This document shows, one piece after another, positions 44,543-53,779 of a DNA stretch of 64,000 nucleotides (its first letter is position 1; the number at the start of each line of letters is the position of its first letter). Origin of the DNA: Candidatus Iainarchaeum sp. (GTDB lineage: Archaea > Iainarchaeota > Iainarchaeia > Iainarchaeales > SKW153); assembly GCA_026414365.1 (NCBI GenBank), contig JAOAJD010000001.1, forward strand, positions 62,001-126,000, given 5' to 3'. Under the pieces are notes generated by a model that was not told the DNA's origin, did not search any database, and saw nothing but the letters and a program-made list of their open reading frames with translations. The position numbers and the translations under genes are program-made.

Positions 44543-45811
44543 GTGGAACATCTAGATGTGTTAGAAAATAGACTAAAAATTTGCGGTTTTGATGTTGCTG
44601 AGTTGGCAGAAAAATATGGTACTCCGTTATATATTTACAATTTAGATAGAATAGTTGAAAACTATGAGTTGTTGAAAAGCAGTTTTGAAAACGAAGGTAT
44701 AAATGTAAAAATTCACTATGCAATGAAAGCTAATTCCAATCCAGAAATATTAAAAGAGCTTAGAAAACTAGAATCCTGTTTGGATTGCGTATCCCCAAAC
44801 GAAGTCAAATTGGCAATAAAATGTGGCTTTAAAAGTAAAGATATCTTATTTACAGGTACATCTGTAAGTGATGAAGATCTGAAAATTTTGACTGAAGAAG
44901 AAATTTTAATAAATGTAGATTCACTTTCTCAAATAAAAAGACTGGCAAAAATAAATCCAAAAAGGAAAGAAATTAGTATAAGAATAAATCCTCAAATAGG
45001 TGCAGGAATTCATGAGCATACTATAACTGCAGGAAAATATGTTAAATTTGGAATACCGGAAGAGAATGTTATTGAAGCCGCGAAATTAGCTAATGGTTTT
45101 GGTTTTAAGATTAAAGGAATACACGAACATATTGGTTCAGGATGGTTAGGCAATGACGTCAAAAATTTTTTGACTACTGCAAATAAGTTAATTGAAATTT
45201 ACAAAAAGATTAGTTCTTTTTTGGGGTATGAACTAGAGTTTATAGACTTTGGTGGTGGACCTGGTATTCCATATAGAGAAAACGATGAAGAATTCCCAAT
45301 AAAACAATATTCTGCAGGAATTTCAGAAATTGTTAGAAAGGAAGACATAAATGCAGATGTTTTTATAGAACCTGGAAGATTTATAGTTGGTGATGCTGGA
45401 ATATTAGTTTGTAAAATAAATACTGTAGAAGACAAATATGTACCAATAATAGGGGTTGATGCAGGTTTTAATTGTTTAATAAGACCTGCGTTTTATGGAG
45501 CATACCATAGAATTATCCTATGTGAAAATGTTGAATCAAAAAATACAAAAGATTACTTAATTGCAGGTAACCTTTGTGAATCTGGAGATGTATTTAATGA
45601 AAACAGAGAAATTCTTAGAAAGTTACCAATTGCAGAAGAAGGACAGCATATTGCTTTATTAGATGCGGGAGCATATGGCTTTACCATGGCAAGCAACTAT
45701 AACCTAAGAACAAAACCAGCAGAAATTATAATAAAAGAGAGAAATATAAAACTTGTTAGAAGAAAAGAAAACTTAGAAGATATGTTAACAACTTTAGAAG
45801 AAAAATTGTAA
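44543..45811 (+). CDS. lysA: Diaminopimelate decarboxylase
   Basis: PLP-binding Lys is in HYAMKANSNPEILKEL. GIHEHIGSG, DFGGGPGIPY and LCESGDVF are the DAP decarboxylase signatures. It completes lysine synthesis by decarboxylating meso-DAP. The length of 422 residues is normal. The start is GTG with AAGGTG seven bases upstream, 13 bases after dapF, as the last gene of the dapL-dapF-lysA operon. Confidence 0.97.
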   Translation: MEHLDVLENRLKICGFDVAELAEKYGTPLYIYNLDRIVENYELLKSSFENEGINVKIHYAMKANSNPEILKELRKLESCLDCVSPNEVKLAIKCGFKSKDILFTGTSVSDEDLKILTEEEILINVDSLSQIKRLAKINPKRKEISIRINPQIGAGIHEHTITAGKYVKFGIPEENVIEAAKLANGFGFKIKGIHEHIGSGWLGNDVKNFLTTANKLIEIYKKISSFLGYELEFIDFGGGPGIPYRENDEEFPIKQYSAGISEIVRKEDINADVFIEPGRFIVGDAGILVCKINTVEDKYVPIIGVDAGFNCLIRPAFYGAYHRIILCENVESKNTKDYLIAGNLCESGDVFNENREILRKLPIAEEGQHIALLDAGAYGFTMASNYNLRTKPAEIIIKERNIKLVRRKENLEDMLTTLEEKL

Positions 45812-45815
45812 AAAA

Positions 45816-46178
45816 TCACTTAATCAACTCTTTTATTATCAAATCCCCGTACTTTGGGATTAAATCTTTTTCAGAAAGATCAAAATCATCAGGATCTATT
45901 TTTTTAATTAGCTTTAAAACTTTCTTTTGACTGGTGATTTCAAAATCGATTAGTTTTTCTAGTGCAACTTTTAGTTCTATAGATTCTTGTGTATAAAAAT
46001 AACTCACAAAAATAAGATCAAAATCTTTAAGACTAATCAATTTTTTTGGTAGATCTAAAAGAGAATCTAAAACGATTTGGGATATTTGAACATTTGCAAA
46101 GTTTTTTGTTAAATAATTAGATAAACCACTAAAGAAATTAAAGTATGTATCATTAAAAGTTATCAAAGCAACTTTCAT
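45816..46178 (-). CDS. Lumazine-synthase-like small protein
   Basis: The 120-residue product follows the pattern of 6,7-dimethyl-8-ribityllumazine synthase: VALITFNDTYFNFFSGLSNYL at the N terminus, LLDLPKKLISLKDFDLIFVS in the middle, and a C-terminal helix. The usual catalytic region with its GET/H motif is missing (SYFYTQESIELKVALEKL instead), so it may be an inactive or repurposed paralogue. It overlaps the upstream membrane protein gene by four bases. The assignment is by pattern only. Confidence 0.45.
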   Translation of the reverse strand: MKVALITFNDTYFNFFSGLSNYLTKNFANVQISQIVLDSLLDLPKKLISLKDFDLIFVSYFYTQESIELKVALEKLIDFEITSQKKVLKLIKKIDPDDFDLSEKDLIPKYGDLIIKELIK

Positions 46179-46624
46179 CTAAAAACCCAAAACCAAATTT
46201 TTCTATAATTGTTATCTTCTTTTCCATCTTGTAAAATTTTATTAACAGATATTGTAACTTTCAAAGGAAATTTTACGTTATATTTTGTTAAGTTTATGTC
46301 TTCAAAAAAATGTTTCTTTTCACCTTTTTTTAGATAAAAATTCTCTTCTTTTATTAATTCATCTCCAAAAAATAACCGGTACTTGTAATTAAAATCAGAA
46401 ATTTCTTGAGAATCAACAACAAATGAGAAACTCAAAACAGGCCATGAAAAATTATTGTAATCAACAAAATAAATTTGAGTAAACCCCGAAGGTTTATGTG
46501 TAAAAATTGAATAAACAATAAAAGCAATAACAATTAAAAGAACACTTACAACTATACAAAAAACATAATTTATGTCATTATCTTCCGAAATTGTTTTTGA
46601 AAGGTTATTTCTCTTATTTTGCAT
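46175..46624 (-). CDS. Single-pass membrane protein, DUF1616-like
   Basis: A transmembrane helix occupies about 20-42. The remainder is extracytosolic and beta-rich. The segment SGFTQIYFVDYNNFSWPVLSFSFVVDSQEISDFNYKYRLFF resembles the C-terminal part of DUF1616 surface proteins, which bear this pattern of aromatic residues. The function is unknown. It overlaps the lumazine-synthase-like gene and shares a bidirectional TATA region with the 529-residue surface protein. Confidence 0.55.
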   Translation of the reverse strand: MQNKRNNLSKTISEDNDINYVFCIVVSVLLIVIAFIVYSIFTHKPSGFTQIYFVDYNNFSWPVLSFSFVVDSQEISDFNYKYRLFFGDELIKEENFYLKKGEKKHFFEDINLTKYNVKFPLKVTISVNKILQDGKEDNNYRKIWFWVFR

Positions 46625-46647
46625 TATTAAAATTTTTATTAAAAAGA

Positions 46648-46665
46648 TATTTATATATAGTTATA
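46648..46665. promoter_or_regulatory. Bidirectional TATA region
   Basis: TATTTATATATAGTTATA is nearly palindromic and lies 24-41 bases before the minus-strand ATG (46624) and 40-57 bases before the plus-strand ATG (46705). It could direct both divergent surface-protein genes. Confidence 0.45.
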
Positions 46666-46704
46666 AGGATATTGTTTATTGTAAATAAAACGATTATAAT
46701 ATAA

Positions 46705-48294
46705 ATGGCAACAATGCCGGAGGCTGGTTTTTTGCAATTAAAAAAACAAGAGATATATGACAAACCTACAACAACAGATGAAATAATTATAGATGATAGA
46801 AGTGATGCTGAAAAGGTTATCGATGGGACAAAAGAATTTTTATCCAAATATAAATTTGTCATATTGCTGATTATAATAATAGCTGCAATATCATTATTTT
46901 TATATGATTACTTTATTGGTAGTTACAGAGATGTTATTTTTGAAATAAAAAATACAGAAGGCGAAAATATCGCCGCTAACGTGAAAATATATGACGAAAG
47001 TAATAAAATAGTGGCTTCCTTTTCGGGTTCCCGCATAATTTCACTTAAAAAGGGTAATTATTTGGTGGAAATAGGTCAAATTGGATATATTCCAAAAACT
47101 CTACCTTTAGAAGTATCAGATAATGAAAACAAAGTTGTAGTAACAATTTTGAAAGGAATAGATGTAGAATTATCAGTAAAAACTACAGCTCCAGATATGG
47201 TATTCCAAGGAGAATCATTTAAAGTTGTGTTAGAAATATCAAATAAAACAGATCAACCACAAGAAATCACGCTTATTTCAGAGGGTTTTAATGATAAAAT
47301 ACTAATGGAGAAGTCATTCAAAGTATACCTTGGCCCCCGAGAAATAAGAGACTTAAATATTGAAATAAAGGTTGATGAAAAATTTCCTATAAACGAAAAA
47401 ACAAAAGAGGCAAGAGTCGAAGGTAAAATAAGATTAAAATATACAAACAAATCACAAGAAATAACTTTTAAAGTAATAGAATATAAGAGGGACAAAATAT
47501 ATATAGAAGAACAAAAAGGAAATAGTTACTCTCCAATAAGTCAGATTGTGTATGACTTAAACGCAGACAACCCAGTCACAAAAAGAATATTTATAAGAAA
47601 TAACAATGTTACATCTCTCAAAAATATAAAAATAACTATTGAGAAAACCAGTATAAATTACCTAAGAGAAAGTCTTTTAGACAGATTATTCACCATAACA
47701 CCAAATATATTAAGCGAAATTGACTCAAACGAAAGATTATCTATTGACATAACAATAAATCCCTCTATAAAACTTTTAGATATTCCTGAAAATCAAACAT
47801 CAGCAAAATATCTTGGCAAATTAATAATAAAAATAGGAGATTTCGATTCAATTCAAACACTAGTTGATTTAACAATTAGAAAACCAAATATAAAGCTAGA
47901 GATTTCCGGAATAAACTCAAAATATACTGCAAAATATAATATCAACGAGGACAAGTACACAGTAAGTAGTCCGGTGACTATAACAAACAAGGGTAATGTA
48001 GTATTAAAAAATGTTAGATTAAATGCATTCTTGTGTAGATATTCTATAACCCAAAATTGGAGTTTATCAACAGATTTGTCTCTTGGTGATTCAAGTTGGG
48101 ATAAAATATATCCTAATGAAAGCAAAAGGACAAATTTATATATAGCTTTACCTTCAACCTTCCCAGAAAACCAAACAATATATTGTAAAGGTCAAATTAT
48201 TTTAGACAACCCGTTATATAACGAATATAGTTTTACGATTCCGCCTAGCTTAACTGTAGATATCTCTGAATTTTCTATAACTACTAAAAAATGA
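46705..48294 (+). CDS. Membrane-anchored surface protein with repeated Ig-like domains
   Basis: A cytosolic tail of about 50 residues precedes one transmembrane helix (about 52-72). The rest is extracytosolic and beta-sheet rich. Residues about 75-145 look like a carboxypeptidase-regulatory/PEGA-type domain (ANVKIYDESNKIVASFSGSR). Two or more CARDB/Ig-like domains follow (VVLEISNKTDQPQEITLIS; SSPVTITNKGNVVLKNVRL). Several NxT/S sequons suggest N-glycosylation. Function unknown, probably envelope structure. Confidence 0.7.
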   Translation: MATMPEAGFLQLKKQEIYDKPTTTDEIIIDDRSDAEKVIDGTKEFLSKYKFVILLIIIIAAISLFLYDYFIGSYRDVIFEIKNTEGENIAANVKIYDESNKIVASFSGSRIISLKKGNYLVEIGQIGYIPKTLPLEVSDNENKVVVTILKGIDVELSVKTTAPDMVFQGESFKVVLEISNKTDQPQEITLISEGFNDKILMEKSFKVYLGPREIRDLNIEIKVDEKFPINEKTKEARVEGKIRLKYTNKSQEITFKVIEYKRDKIYIEEQKGNSYSPISQIVYDLNADNPVTKRIFIRNNNVTSLKNIKITIEKTSINYLRESLLDRLFTITPNILSEIDSNERLSIDITINPSIKLLDIPENQTSAKYLGKLIIKIGDFDSIQTLVDLTIRKPNIKLEISGINSKYTAKYNINEDKYTVSSPVTITNKGNVVLKNVRLNAFLCRYSITQNWSLSTDLSLGDSSWDKIYPNESKRTNLYIALPSTFPENQTIYCKGQIILDNPLYNEYSFTIPPSLTVDISEFSITTKK

Positions 48295-48300
48295 GGAAAG

Positions 48301-48394
48301 AGCCCTGAGAGGGATTTGAACCCTCGACCACTCGCTTTCTTTTAAAAACACTTTTTATTACGAGGCGAGTGCTCTGCCACTGAGCTACCAGGGC
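48301..48394 (-). tRNA. tRNA-Thr (anticodon CGT) with 22-nt intron
   Basis: On the minus strand the acceptor GCCCTGG pairs with TCAGGGC (one G-T pair), and the discriminator is T. The anticodon stem CTCGC/GCGAG and loop give CGT. The T-arm is GAGGG-TTCAAAT-CCCTC. A 22-base intron (48337-48358) lies at the 37/38 site. No CCA is encoded. Confidence 0.92.
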
Positions 48395-48436
48395 TTAAAA
48401 AATAAAAATATAAAAATCGTAAAGTTATAAATCCCT

Positions 48437-49930
48437 CTATAGATCATCAAAAGAAATCTTCTTATTCTTCAAAAGCCAAAGCTTAGTGGGGATATCTGCT
48501 ATAAAAATTCTTTTTTGTTTCATAGTGTTTCTCTCTCTCAAAGTAACAGAATTATCACTAAGAGTTTCATAGTCTACAGTAATTGCATAAGGCACACCAA
48601 TTTCATCAATTTTAGCATACCTTCTTCCAATAGAAGCTTTTTCTTCATAAATAACATCAAAATCGTAACTCTCAAGGTCATTTTTTATTCTTTTAGCAAT
48701 TTCAGGTAATCCATCTTTACTAACTATTGGAAAAACTGCAATAAAATAAGGTGCAATTTCGTGTGATAAATCTAGATATATTCTTTCTTCCCTTCCCCTA
48801 ACTTCTTTCTTAAAAGCCAAGTCTAACAAAACATAAAATGTCCTATCTATACCTGCAGAAATCTCAAAAACATGCGGTATAAACCTAACACCATCTTCAA
48901 CAACTGACAAATCTTTTTTACTTATATTACCATGACCTTTCAAATCATAATCAGTTCTATAATTACACGCAACCAATTCTACCCAACCTAAGTCTATCTT
49001 AACTTCAAAATCCCAAGTTTCTTTTGAATAAAAAGCTTTTTCATCATCGGCTAATTGTCTAAATCTGATTAAATTGTTAGATATTCCTAAAGACTCATAA
49101 AATTGTTGTGTCCTCGCAAGAAGATAAGCTATTAATTTACCGGAAACTATCTTCTTAGCACATGCTTCATCACAAGATATTTTTTCAACATCTTCTTTAC
49201 CAAGCAAAAGAAGATTAAGCTTGTAATCCTTTACTTCATCCCAACCTTCAACATTATCTATTTTATTTGGATTAAAAAATACTTCAATCTCCATCTGACC
49301 CAATTCTCTCTCTCTTAACAAACTATTTCTTGGTGCAATTTCATTTCTGAAAGACTTACCAGCTTGTGATATGCCCAAAGGCAACTTTTGTATATTTTTA
49401 TATATTCTTAAGAAATCAGGGAAAATACTTTGACAAGTTTCTGGCCTTAAGTAGCATTCATTATCTTCAGTAGCACCTATCATTACTCTCATCATCATAT
49501 TAAACCTTCTAACATTACTGAAATTCTCACTTTTACATTTTGGACAAACTATTTTGTGCTTTTTTATTAAAGCTTCTAATTCTTGATTAGACATTGATTC
49601 AGGAACAATCTCATAGATACTATCTTTTATCAGTTCATCGGCTCTATGTAAAGAATTGCACTTCAAGCATTGAATTATAGGATCAGAAAAGCTCTTCAAG
49701 TGTCCAGAAGCCTCAAATACATCTCTTGGTAAAATTACTGTACCATCAATCTCAAGGAAACCTTCTTTTTCAACAAGCTTTTTTCTCCATTGCTCAACAA
49801 TCTTCCTTCTAATAATACTCCCAAAAGGACCAAAATTCCAAAAACCTGAAGGACTCGAAGAATATATTTCTGCAGCTGGGTAAAACAAATTTCTTCTTAA
49901 TGCTAAATTCATTATCTCGTCTTTTGGCAA
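48437..49930 (-). CDS. glyS: Glycyl-tRNA synthetase, archaeal/eukaryotic dimeric type
   Basis: The class II signature regions are visible: NLALRRNLFYPAAEIYSSSPSGFWNFGP, motif 2 FRNEIAPRNSLLRERELGQMEIEVFF, the CNYRTDYDLKGH block and a C-terminal anticodon-binding domain. A zinc-binding Cys pair (CLKC, CPKC) sits in the insertion. The 497 residues are somewhat short for this family. The ORF track starts at TTG 49963, but AAGGTGTTTT before the in-frame TTG at 49930 (product PKDEIMNLA) supports the shorter start. ATG 49912 is another option. Confidence 0.93.
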   Translation of the reverse strand: MPKDEIMNLALRRNLFYPAAEIYSSSPSGFWNFGPFGSIIRRKIVEQWRKKLVEKEGFLEIDGTVILPRDVFEASGHLKSFSDPIIQCLKCNSLHRADELIKDSIYEIVPESMSNQELEALIKKHKIVCPKCKSENFSNVRRFNMMMRVMIGATEDNECYLRPETCQSIFPDFLRIYKNIQKLPLGISQAGKSFRNEIAPRNSLLRERELGQMEIEVFFNPNKIDNVEGWDEVKDYKLNLLLLGKEDVEKISCDEACAKKIVSGKLIAYLLARTQQFYESLGISNNLIRFRQLADDEKAFYSKETWDFEVKIDLGWVELVACNYRTDYDLKGHGNISKKDLSVVEDGVRFIPHVFEISAGIDRTFYVLLDLAFKKEVRGREERIYLDLSHEIAPYFIAVFPIVSKDGLPEIAKRIKNDLESYDFDVIYEEKASIGRRYAKIDEIGVPYAITVDYETLSDNSVTLRERNTMKQKRIFIADIPTKLWLLKNKKISFDDL

Positions 49931-50079
49931 AAAAACACCTTTTTTAAAATTTAAATTTAACAATGTGTTAAGTTGGCATTTTTAAGCGACTAACAAAAAT
50001 TTTTAATTATAAATAAATACTTTAAAGTTATCTTTTTATAATATGCACAAACAATAAATTTTGAATTAATTTGATCACT

Positions 50080-50877
50080 ATGGATAACTTTGAAGAATTA
50101 AAGAAGAAGCTTTTAGAAAAGACAAAAACCGAAGTTAAAGAAAAACTTTCTAGTGACGAAATAAACATAATTAGAGCATATTCTCTAACCGAAAGTATAG
50201 ATGCAACTTCTAACCTACTTTATGAACAGCTGAGAGAATGGTATTCTTTATACTTCCCAGAACTAACCACACTAATAAAAGATCAAGAAATATATTTGAA
50301 ACTAGTTTATGAGCTGTGTACAAAAGAAAAATTTACAAAAGAAGAAATAACAGAATTCTATAAAAACACCAAGAAAGCTGAAGAAATAGAGAAGGCTGCT
50401 AAAAATTCCATTGGTTCTAAAATAGAAGAAGAAGCACTAGAAGAGATAAGGTTGTTAGCTTTGAACATTTTAAATCTTAAAGAAGAAAAAAAATATTTAA
50501 CAAAATATATTGAAAAGACAACTGATAGAATTATGCCAAATACTAGTTATATATTAGGAAATATGTTGGCTGCCAAAATGCTTTTAAAAGCTGGTTCATT
50601 AAAGAAACTTGCCAACATGCCTGCTTCAACTATACAAATCCTTGGAGCAGATAAAGCGATATTTTTACATATAAAAAAGAAAACTAAAAGTCCAAAATAT
50701 GGCATAATATACAACAGCAAGCTTATTATGGATGCACCTAGAAGGCAAAGAGGTAAAGTAGCTAGAATATTAGCAAACAATCTAGCTATCGCACTCAAAG
50801 TAGATTATTATACAAAGAGGTTTATTGGTGAAGAATTGAAAAAAAGAATTCTAAAAAAGATAATTAAATTAAAGTGA
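50080..50877 (+). CDS. Nop5/Nop56-58 family protein lacking the N-terminal domain
   Basis: The coiled coil (about 1-110, including LREWYSLYFPELTTL) and the NOP domain (MPASTIQILGADKAIFLH, then APRRQRGKVARILA and DYYTKRFIGEELKKRI) are clear. Complete archaeal Nop5 has about 110-130 residues more at its N terminus, the domain that binds fibrillarin. That domain is absent, and the roughly 100 bases upstream contain no remnant of it. ATG 50080 follows TTTGATCAC. The gene directly precedes fibrillarin, overlapping its start region. Confidence 0.93.
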   Translation: MDNFEELKKKLLEKTKTEVKEKLSSDEINIIRAYSLTESIDATSNLLYEQLREWYSLYFPELTTLIKDQEIYLKLVYELCTKEKFTKEEITEFYKNTKKAEEIEKAAKNSIGSKIEEEALEEIRLLALNILNLKEEKKYLTKYIEKTTDRIMPNTSYILGNMLAAKMLLKAGSLKKLANMPASTIQILGADKAIFLHIKKKTKSPKYGIIYNSKLIMDAPRRQRGKVARILANNLAIALKVDYYTKRFIGEELKKRILKKIIKLK

Positions 50878-50882
50878 TTCCC

Positions 50883-51551
50883 ATGTTAAAAGCATTGGAA
50901 ATTTTTAAAGGTGTTTATAAGATCGGAAATAAAATATTTACAAAAAATATGACTCCTGGAAAGAATACGTACGGAGAAGAGTTAATAAAAATAGATGGAG
51001 TAGAATATAGAGAATGGAATCCTTATAGAAGTAAACTGGCAGCAGCTATTATTAACAATCTTAATTTTTTCCCGTTTGATAAAAATTCCAAGGTTTTATA
51101 TCTAGGAAGCGCTGAAGGTACTACTATATCGCACATAAGTGACATTGTAGAAGAAGGAGCTATATTTGGTATAGATATAAGTGCAAAAGCAATGCAAAAA
51201 TTTGTATATCTATGTGAACAAAGGAAAAATGTTGTTCCGATATTGGCTGACGCTGAAAAACCACAAAGTTATTCAGATTATATTAAAAATTTCAGCATAG
51301 ATATATTATACCAAGATATTTCTCAAAAAGATCAAGTTTCAATATTTCTAAAAAATTCTAGGATGTATCTAAAACCAGATGGATGTGGGATATTAGTGCT
51401 AAAAATTAGGTCTATAAGTTTAGACGAAAAGACTGAAGTAGTGTTAAAAAGAGAAACTGCAAAACTAAACAAAGAATTCGAGATAATACAAGAAATTAAT
51501 TTAGAACCATATGATAAAGACCACTACTTTATAATTTGTAAAAGGAGATGA
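50883..51551 (+). CDS. flpA: Fibrillarin-like rRNA/tRNA 2'-O-methyltransferase
   Basis: The SAM-binding motif VLYLGSAEGTTISHISDIV, GAIFGIDISAKAMQKF and the catalytic ILYQDISQKDQ identify fibrillarin. With Nop5, L7Ae and box C/D guide RNAs it methylates 2'-O of rRNA and tRNA. The Nop5 stop overlaps the GTGATT ribosome binding site of this gene, so ATG 50883 is the start (222 residues). Its length and motif spacing are normal. Confidence 0.96.
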   Translation: MLKALEIFKGVYKIGNKIFTKNMTPGKNTYGEELIKIDGVEYREWNPYRSKLAAAIINNLNFFPFDKNSKVLYLGSAEGTTISHISDIVEEGAIFGIDISAKAMQKFVYLCEQRKNVVPILADAEKPQSYSDYIKNFSIDILYQDISQKDQVSIFLKNSRMYLKPDGCGILVLKIRSISLDEKTEVVLKRETAKLNKEFEIIQEINLEPYDKDHYFIICKRR

Positions 51552-51554
51552 ATA

Positions 51555-52418
51555 ATGGATAGAAAAACTTTAAGAGCAATGGCATATTCTCCATCACACA
51601 TAACAGGTTTTTTTGTCATATTTAAGAAAGGTTCTACTGGAGCAGGCGTTAATGTAAAAGAAGGAGTAGTAACTGAAGTTGTTGCAAAACCAAGCAAAAA
51701 AAGCAAAATAATTATAAAAATAAACGGAAAGAAAGTAAAAGCAAAGACTTCTGAGAGGGTTATTAGAAAGATATTAGCAAGACTAAAAAATAAAAAATAT
51801 TTTATATTAGTCAAACACAAAACAAAAATTCCTATTGGTTATGGCCTTGGGATAAGCGGCGCAGGTGCTTTATCTCTCTCTTTAGCTATTAATAAAGCAC
51901 TATCTGTTGGACTTACAAAAAAAGAATGTGTAGATATAGCAAAAGAAGCTGAGATAGAAGAGGGTACTGGTTTAGGAGATGTGATAGCTGAACAATACTA
52001 TGGTATAATGATTGGAAAAAAACCATATCCATCAAAAGAGGTTGAAATTATCCCTACAAATAAAAAATATGTTGTGCTTGGTTTTTTCAAACCAATAAAA
52101 ACAAAAAGTGTAATAAGAAACCCTGCTATGAAACAAAAAATAAACAAGGTAGGAATTAAATGTATGAAAATATTAGAAAAAGAAAAAACACTCGAGAAAT
52201 TTATAGAACTTTGCGATTTTTTTTCTAGGGAAAGTGGATTGCTCACAAGAAGGTTAAAAAAAATTAAGGAAAAAATTCCTTATGCAAACATGTCAATGTT
52301 AGGGGAAACTTTGTTTGTGATAACTAACGAACCAATGAAAGAAGCAAACAAAATGAGAAGATATACTAAAAGAATTCTAATATCTGAGATATCAAAAGAA
52401 GGTGCTAAAACAATATAA
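51555..52418 (+). CDS. Pantoate kinase, archaeal GHMP type
   Basis: The start MAYSPSHITGFFVIF and the glycine-rich GYGLGISGAGALSLSLAIN are the archaeal pantoate kinase signatures (GHMP superfamily). It phosphorylates pantoate for coenzyme A synthesis, a route that replaces the bacterial PanC/PanK order. It starts three bases after fibrillarin, at ATG 51555 preceded by AGGAGATGAATA, and precedes phosphopantothenate synthetase, its pathway partner. Confidence 0.95.
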   Translation: MDRKTLRAMAYSPSHITGFFVIFKKGSTGAGVNVKEGVVTEVVAKPSKKSKIIIKINGKKVKAKTSERVIRKILARLKNKKYFILVKHKTKIPIGYGLGISGAGALSLSLAINKALSVGLTKKECVDIAKEAEIEEGTGLGDVIAEQYYGIMIGKKPYPSKEVEIIPTNKKYVVLGFFKPIKTKSVIRNPAMKQKINKVGIKCMKILEKEKTLEKFIELCDFFSRESGLLTRRLKKIKEKIPYANMSMLGETLFVITNEPMKEANKMRRYTKRILISEISKEGAKTI

Positions 52419-52435
52419 TATTAAGAGGATAAAAT

Positions 52436-53170
52436 ATGCATAAAATACCAGAAACACACCCAAGATATAAATCTCTAAAAGAGAGGCACAAGATAGAAGA
52501 AGGTTATAAGAAAGGAATAACGCATATCCAAGGCTTAATAGCACATGGTAGAGGAGAAGCTTTTGATTATCTCATCAAAGAGAAAACACATAGATTTGCA
52601 AAAAAAGCAATAAAAGCATCTGCAGCACTTTTGTTAATAGCAAAAAGACCTATCATATCAGTTAACGGCAATAGTGCAGTACTCTGTCCTAATGAGATTA
52701 AAGAATTATCAAAAGAACTAAATTGTAAAGTAGAAGTTAATCTTTTCTATAGGACTAGGGAGAGAGTTGAAAGAATAGTTAATTATCTAAATAAGTTTGG
52801 CATAAATGCGCTAGGAAAAAAGGCAAAAAAGAAAATAAAAGGATTAAATTCAAAAAGAGCAATTGTAGAAGAAGATGGGATATACAACGCTGATGTTGTA
52901 TTAGTAATGCTTGAAGATGGCGATAGAACAGAAGCATTAAAAAAAATGCATAAAAAAGTTATTGCCATTGATCTAAATCCTTTGAGTAGAACATCAAAAA
53001 AAGCCAATATCACAATTGTAGATAATATAACAAGGGCTTTACCTTTGCTTGTAGAGGAGATTAAAAAACTGAAAAAATTTAAAAAAAATAAACTAATTAA
53101 GATATTAAAGAATTATAAAAATAAAGAAATTTTGGAAGAAGCGGAAAGAGAGATAAGAAAATCATTATGA
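52436..53170 (+). CDS. Phosphopantothenate synthetase, archaeal type
   Basis: The start [26 protein letters not shown] and the segment [23 protein letters not shown] identify the archaeal COG1701 family, which ligates phosphopantoate and beta-alanine. The 244-residue length is typical. It follows pantoate kinase, completing the archaeal branch from pantoate to phosphopantothenate, and overlaps the next gene by four bases. Confidence 0.95.
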   Translation: MHKIPETHPRYKSLKERHKIEEGYKKGITHIQGLIAHGRGEAFDYLIKEKTHRFAKKAIKASAALLLIAKRPIISVNGNSAVLCPNEIKELSKELNCKVEVNLFYRTRERVERIVNYLNKFGINALGKKAKKKIKGLNSKRAIVEEDGIYNADVVLVMLEDGDRTEALKKMHKKVIAIDLNPLSRTSKKANITIVDNITRALPLLVEEIKKLKKFKKNKLIKILKNYKNKEILEEAEREIRKSL

Positions 53171-53715
53171 ATAAAAAAGAACTTAAAAGGCAAATTGCGC
53201 ATATAGGACTTGGTATTATCATAATTAGTTTATTTCTACTAATTGGCAAAAAAACAGCAATAATAACCTTTCTAATAGCAGCATTTGGGATGATTATTTT
53301 AATACTCACACAAAACGAAAAAAATATCCCTATAATCTCTGAGGTATTAGAACAATTAGGGAGAAAAAATGAAACAATAAGAGGGATTGGAGCAGTGACA
53401 TTTTTTTTAGGATTAACTTTAGCTATAGCCCTTTTTAGTTATAAAGTTTCACTAGGTTGCTTAATAATATTAGTATTTGGAGATGCAGCTTCAACTATTA
53501 TAGGAACTAACTATGGAAAGATCAAGATAACTAAAGAGAAGACATTAGAAGGTAGTTTGGCTTTTTTAGTTAGCTCTTTTATTTTGTTGCTACCTCTTTT
53601 TGGATTTATAAAATCTTTTTTTGTTAGTCTCTTCGCTACATTAGTTGAACTCATACCTCTTGATGATAACATTGTATTGCCAATCATGACTGGAACTTTG
53701 TTAAGTATTATTTAA
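53167..53715 (+). CDS. Dolichol/phytol kinase-like membrane protein
   Basis: About six transmembrane helices are visible in 182 residues. The segment [16 protein letters not shown], followed by [11 protein letters not shown], is the CTP-binding signature of the dolichol kinase/phytol kinase/CDP-like (SEC59/DGK1) family. It probably phosphorylates a polyprenol or diacylglycerol-type lipid. It overlaps phosphopantothenate synthetase by four bases (ATGA), forming the end of the Nop5-fibrillarin-PoK-PPS transcript. Confidence 0.8.
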   Translation: MNKKELKRQIAHIGLGIIIISLFLLIGKKTAIITFLIAAFGMIILILTQNEKNIPIISEVLEQLGRKNETIRGIGAVTFFLGLTLAIALFSYKVSLGCLIILVFGDAASTIIGTNYGKIKITKEKTLEGSLAFLVSSFILLLPLFGFIKSFFVSLFATLVELIPLDDNIVLPIMTGTLLSII

Positions 53716-53779
53716 AACACAAAAATAAATTTTAAAAACATTGAGAAAGAAGGATTTAGTTATAAAGAGATGTAATGAA

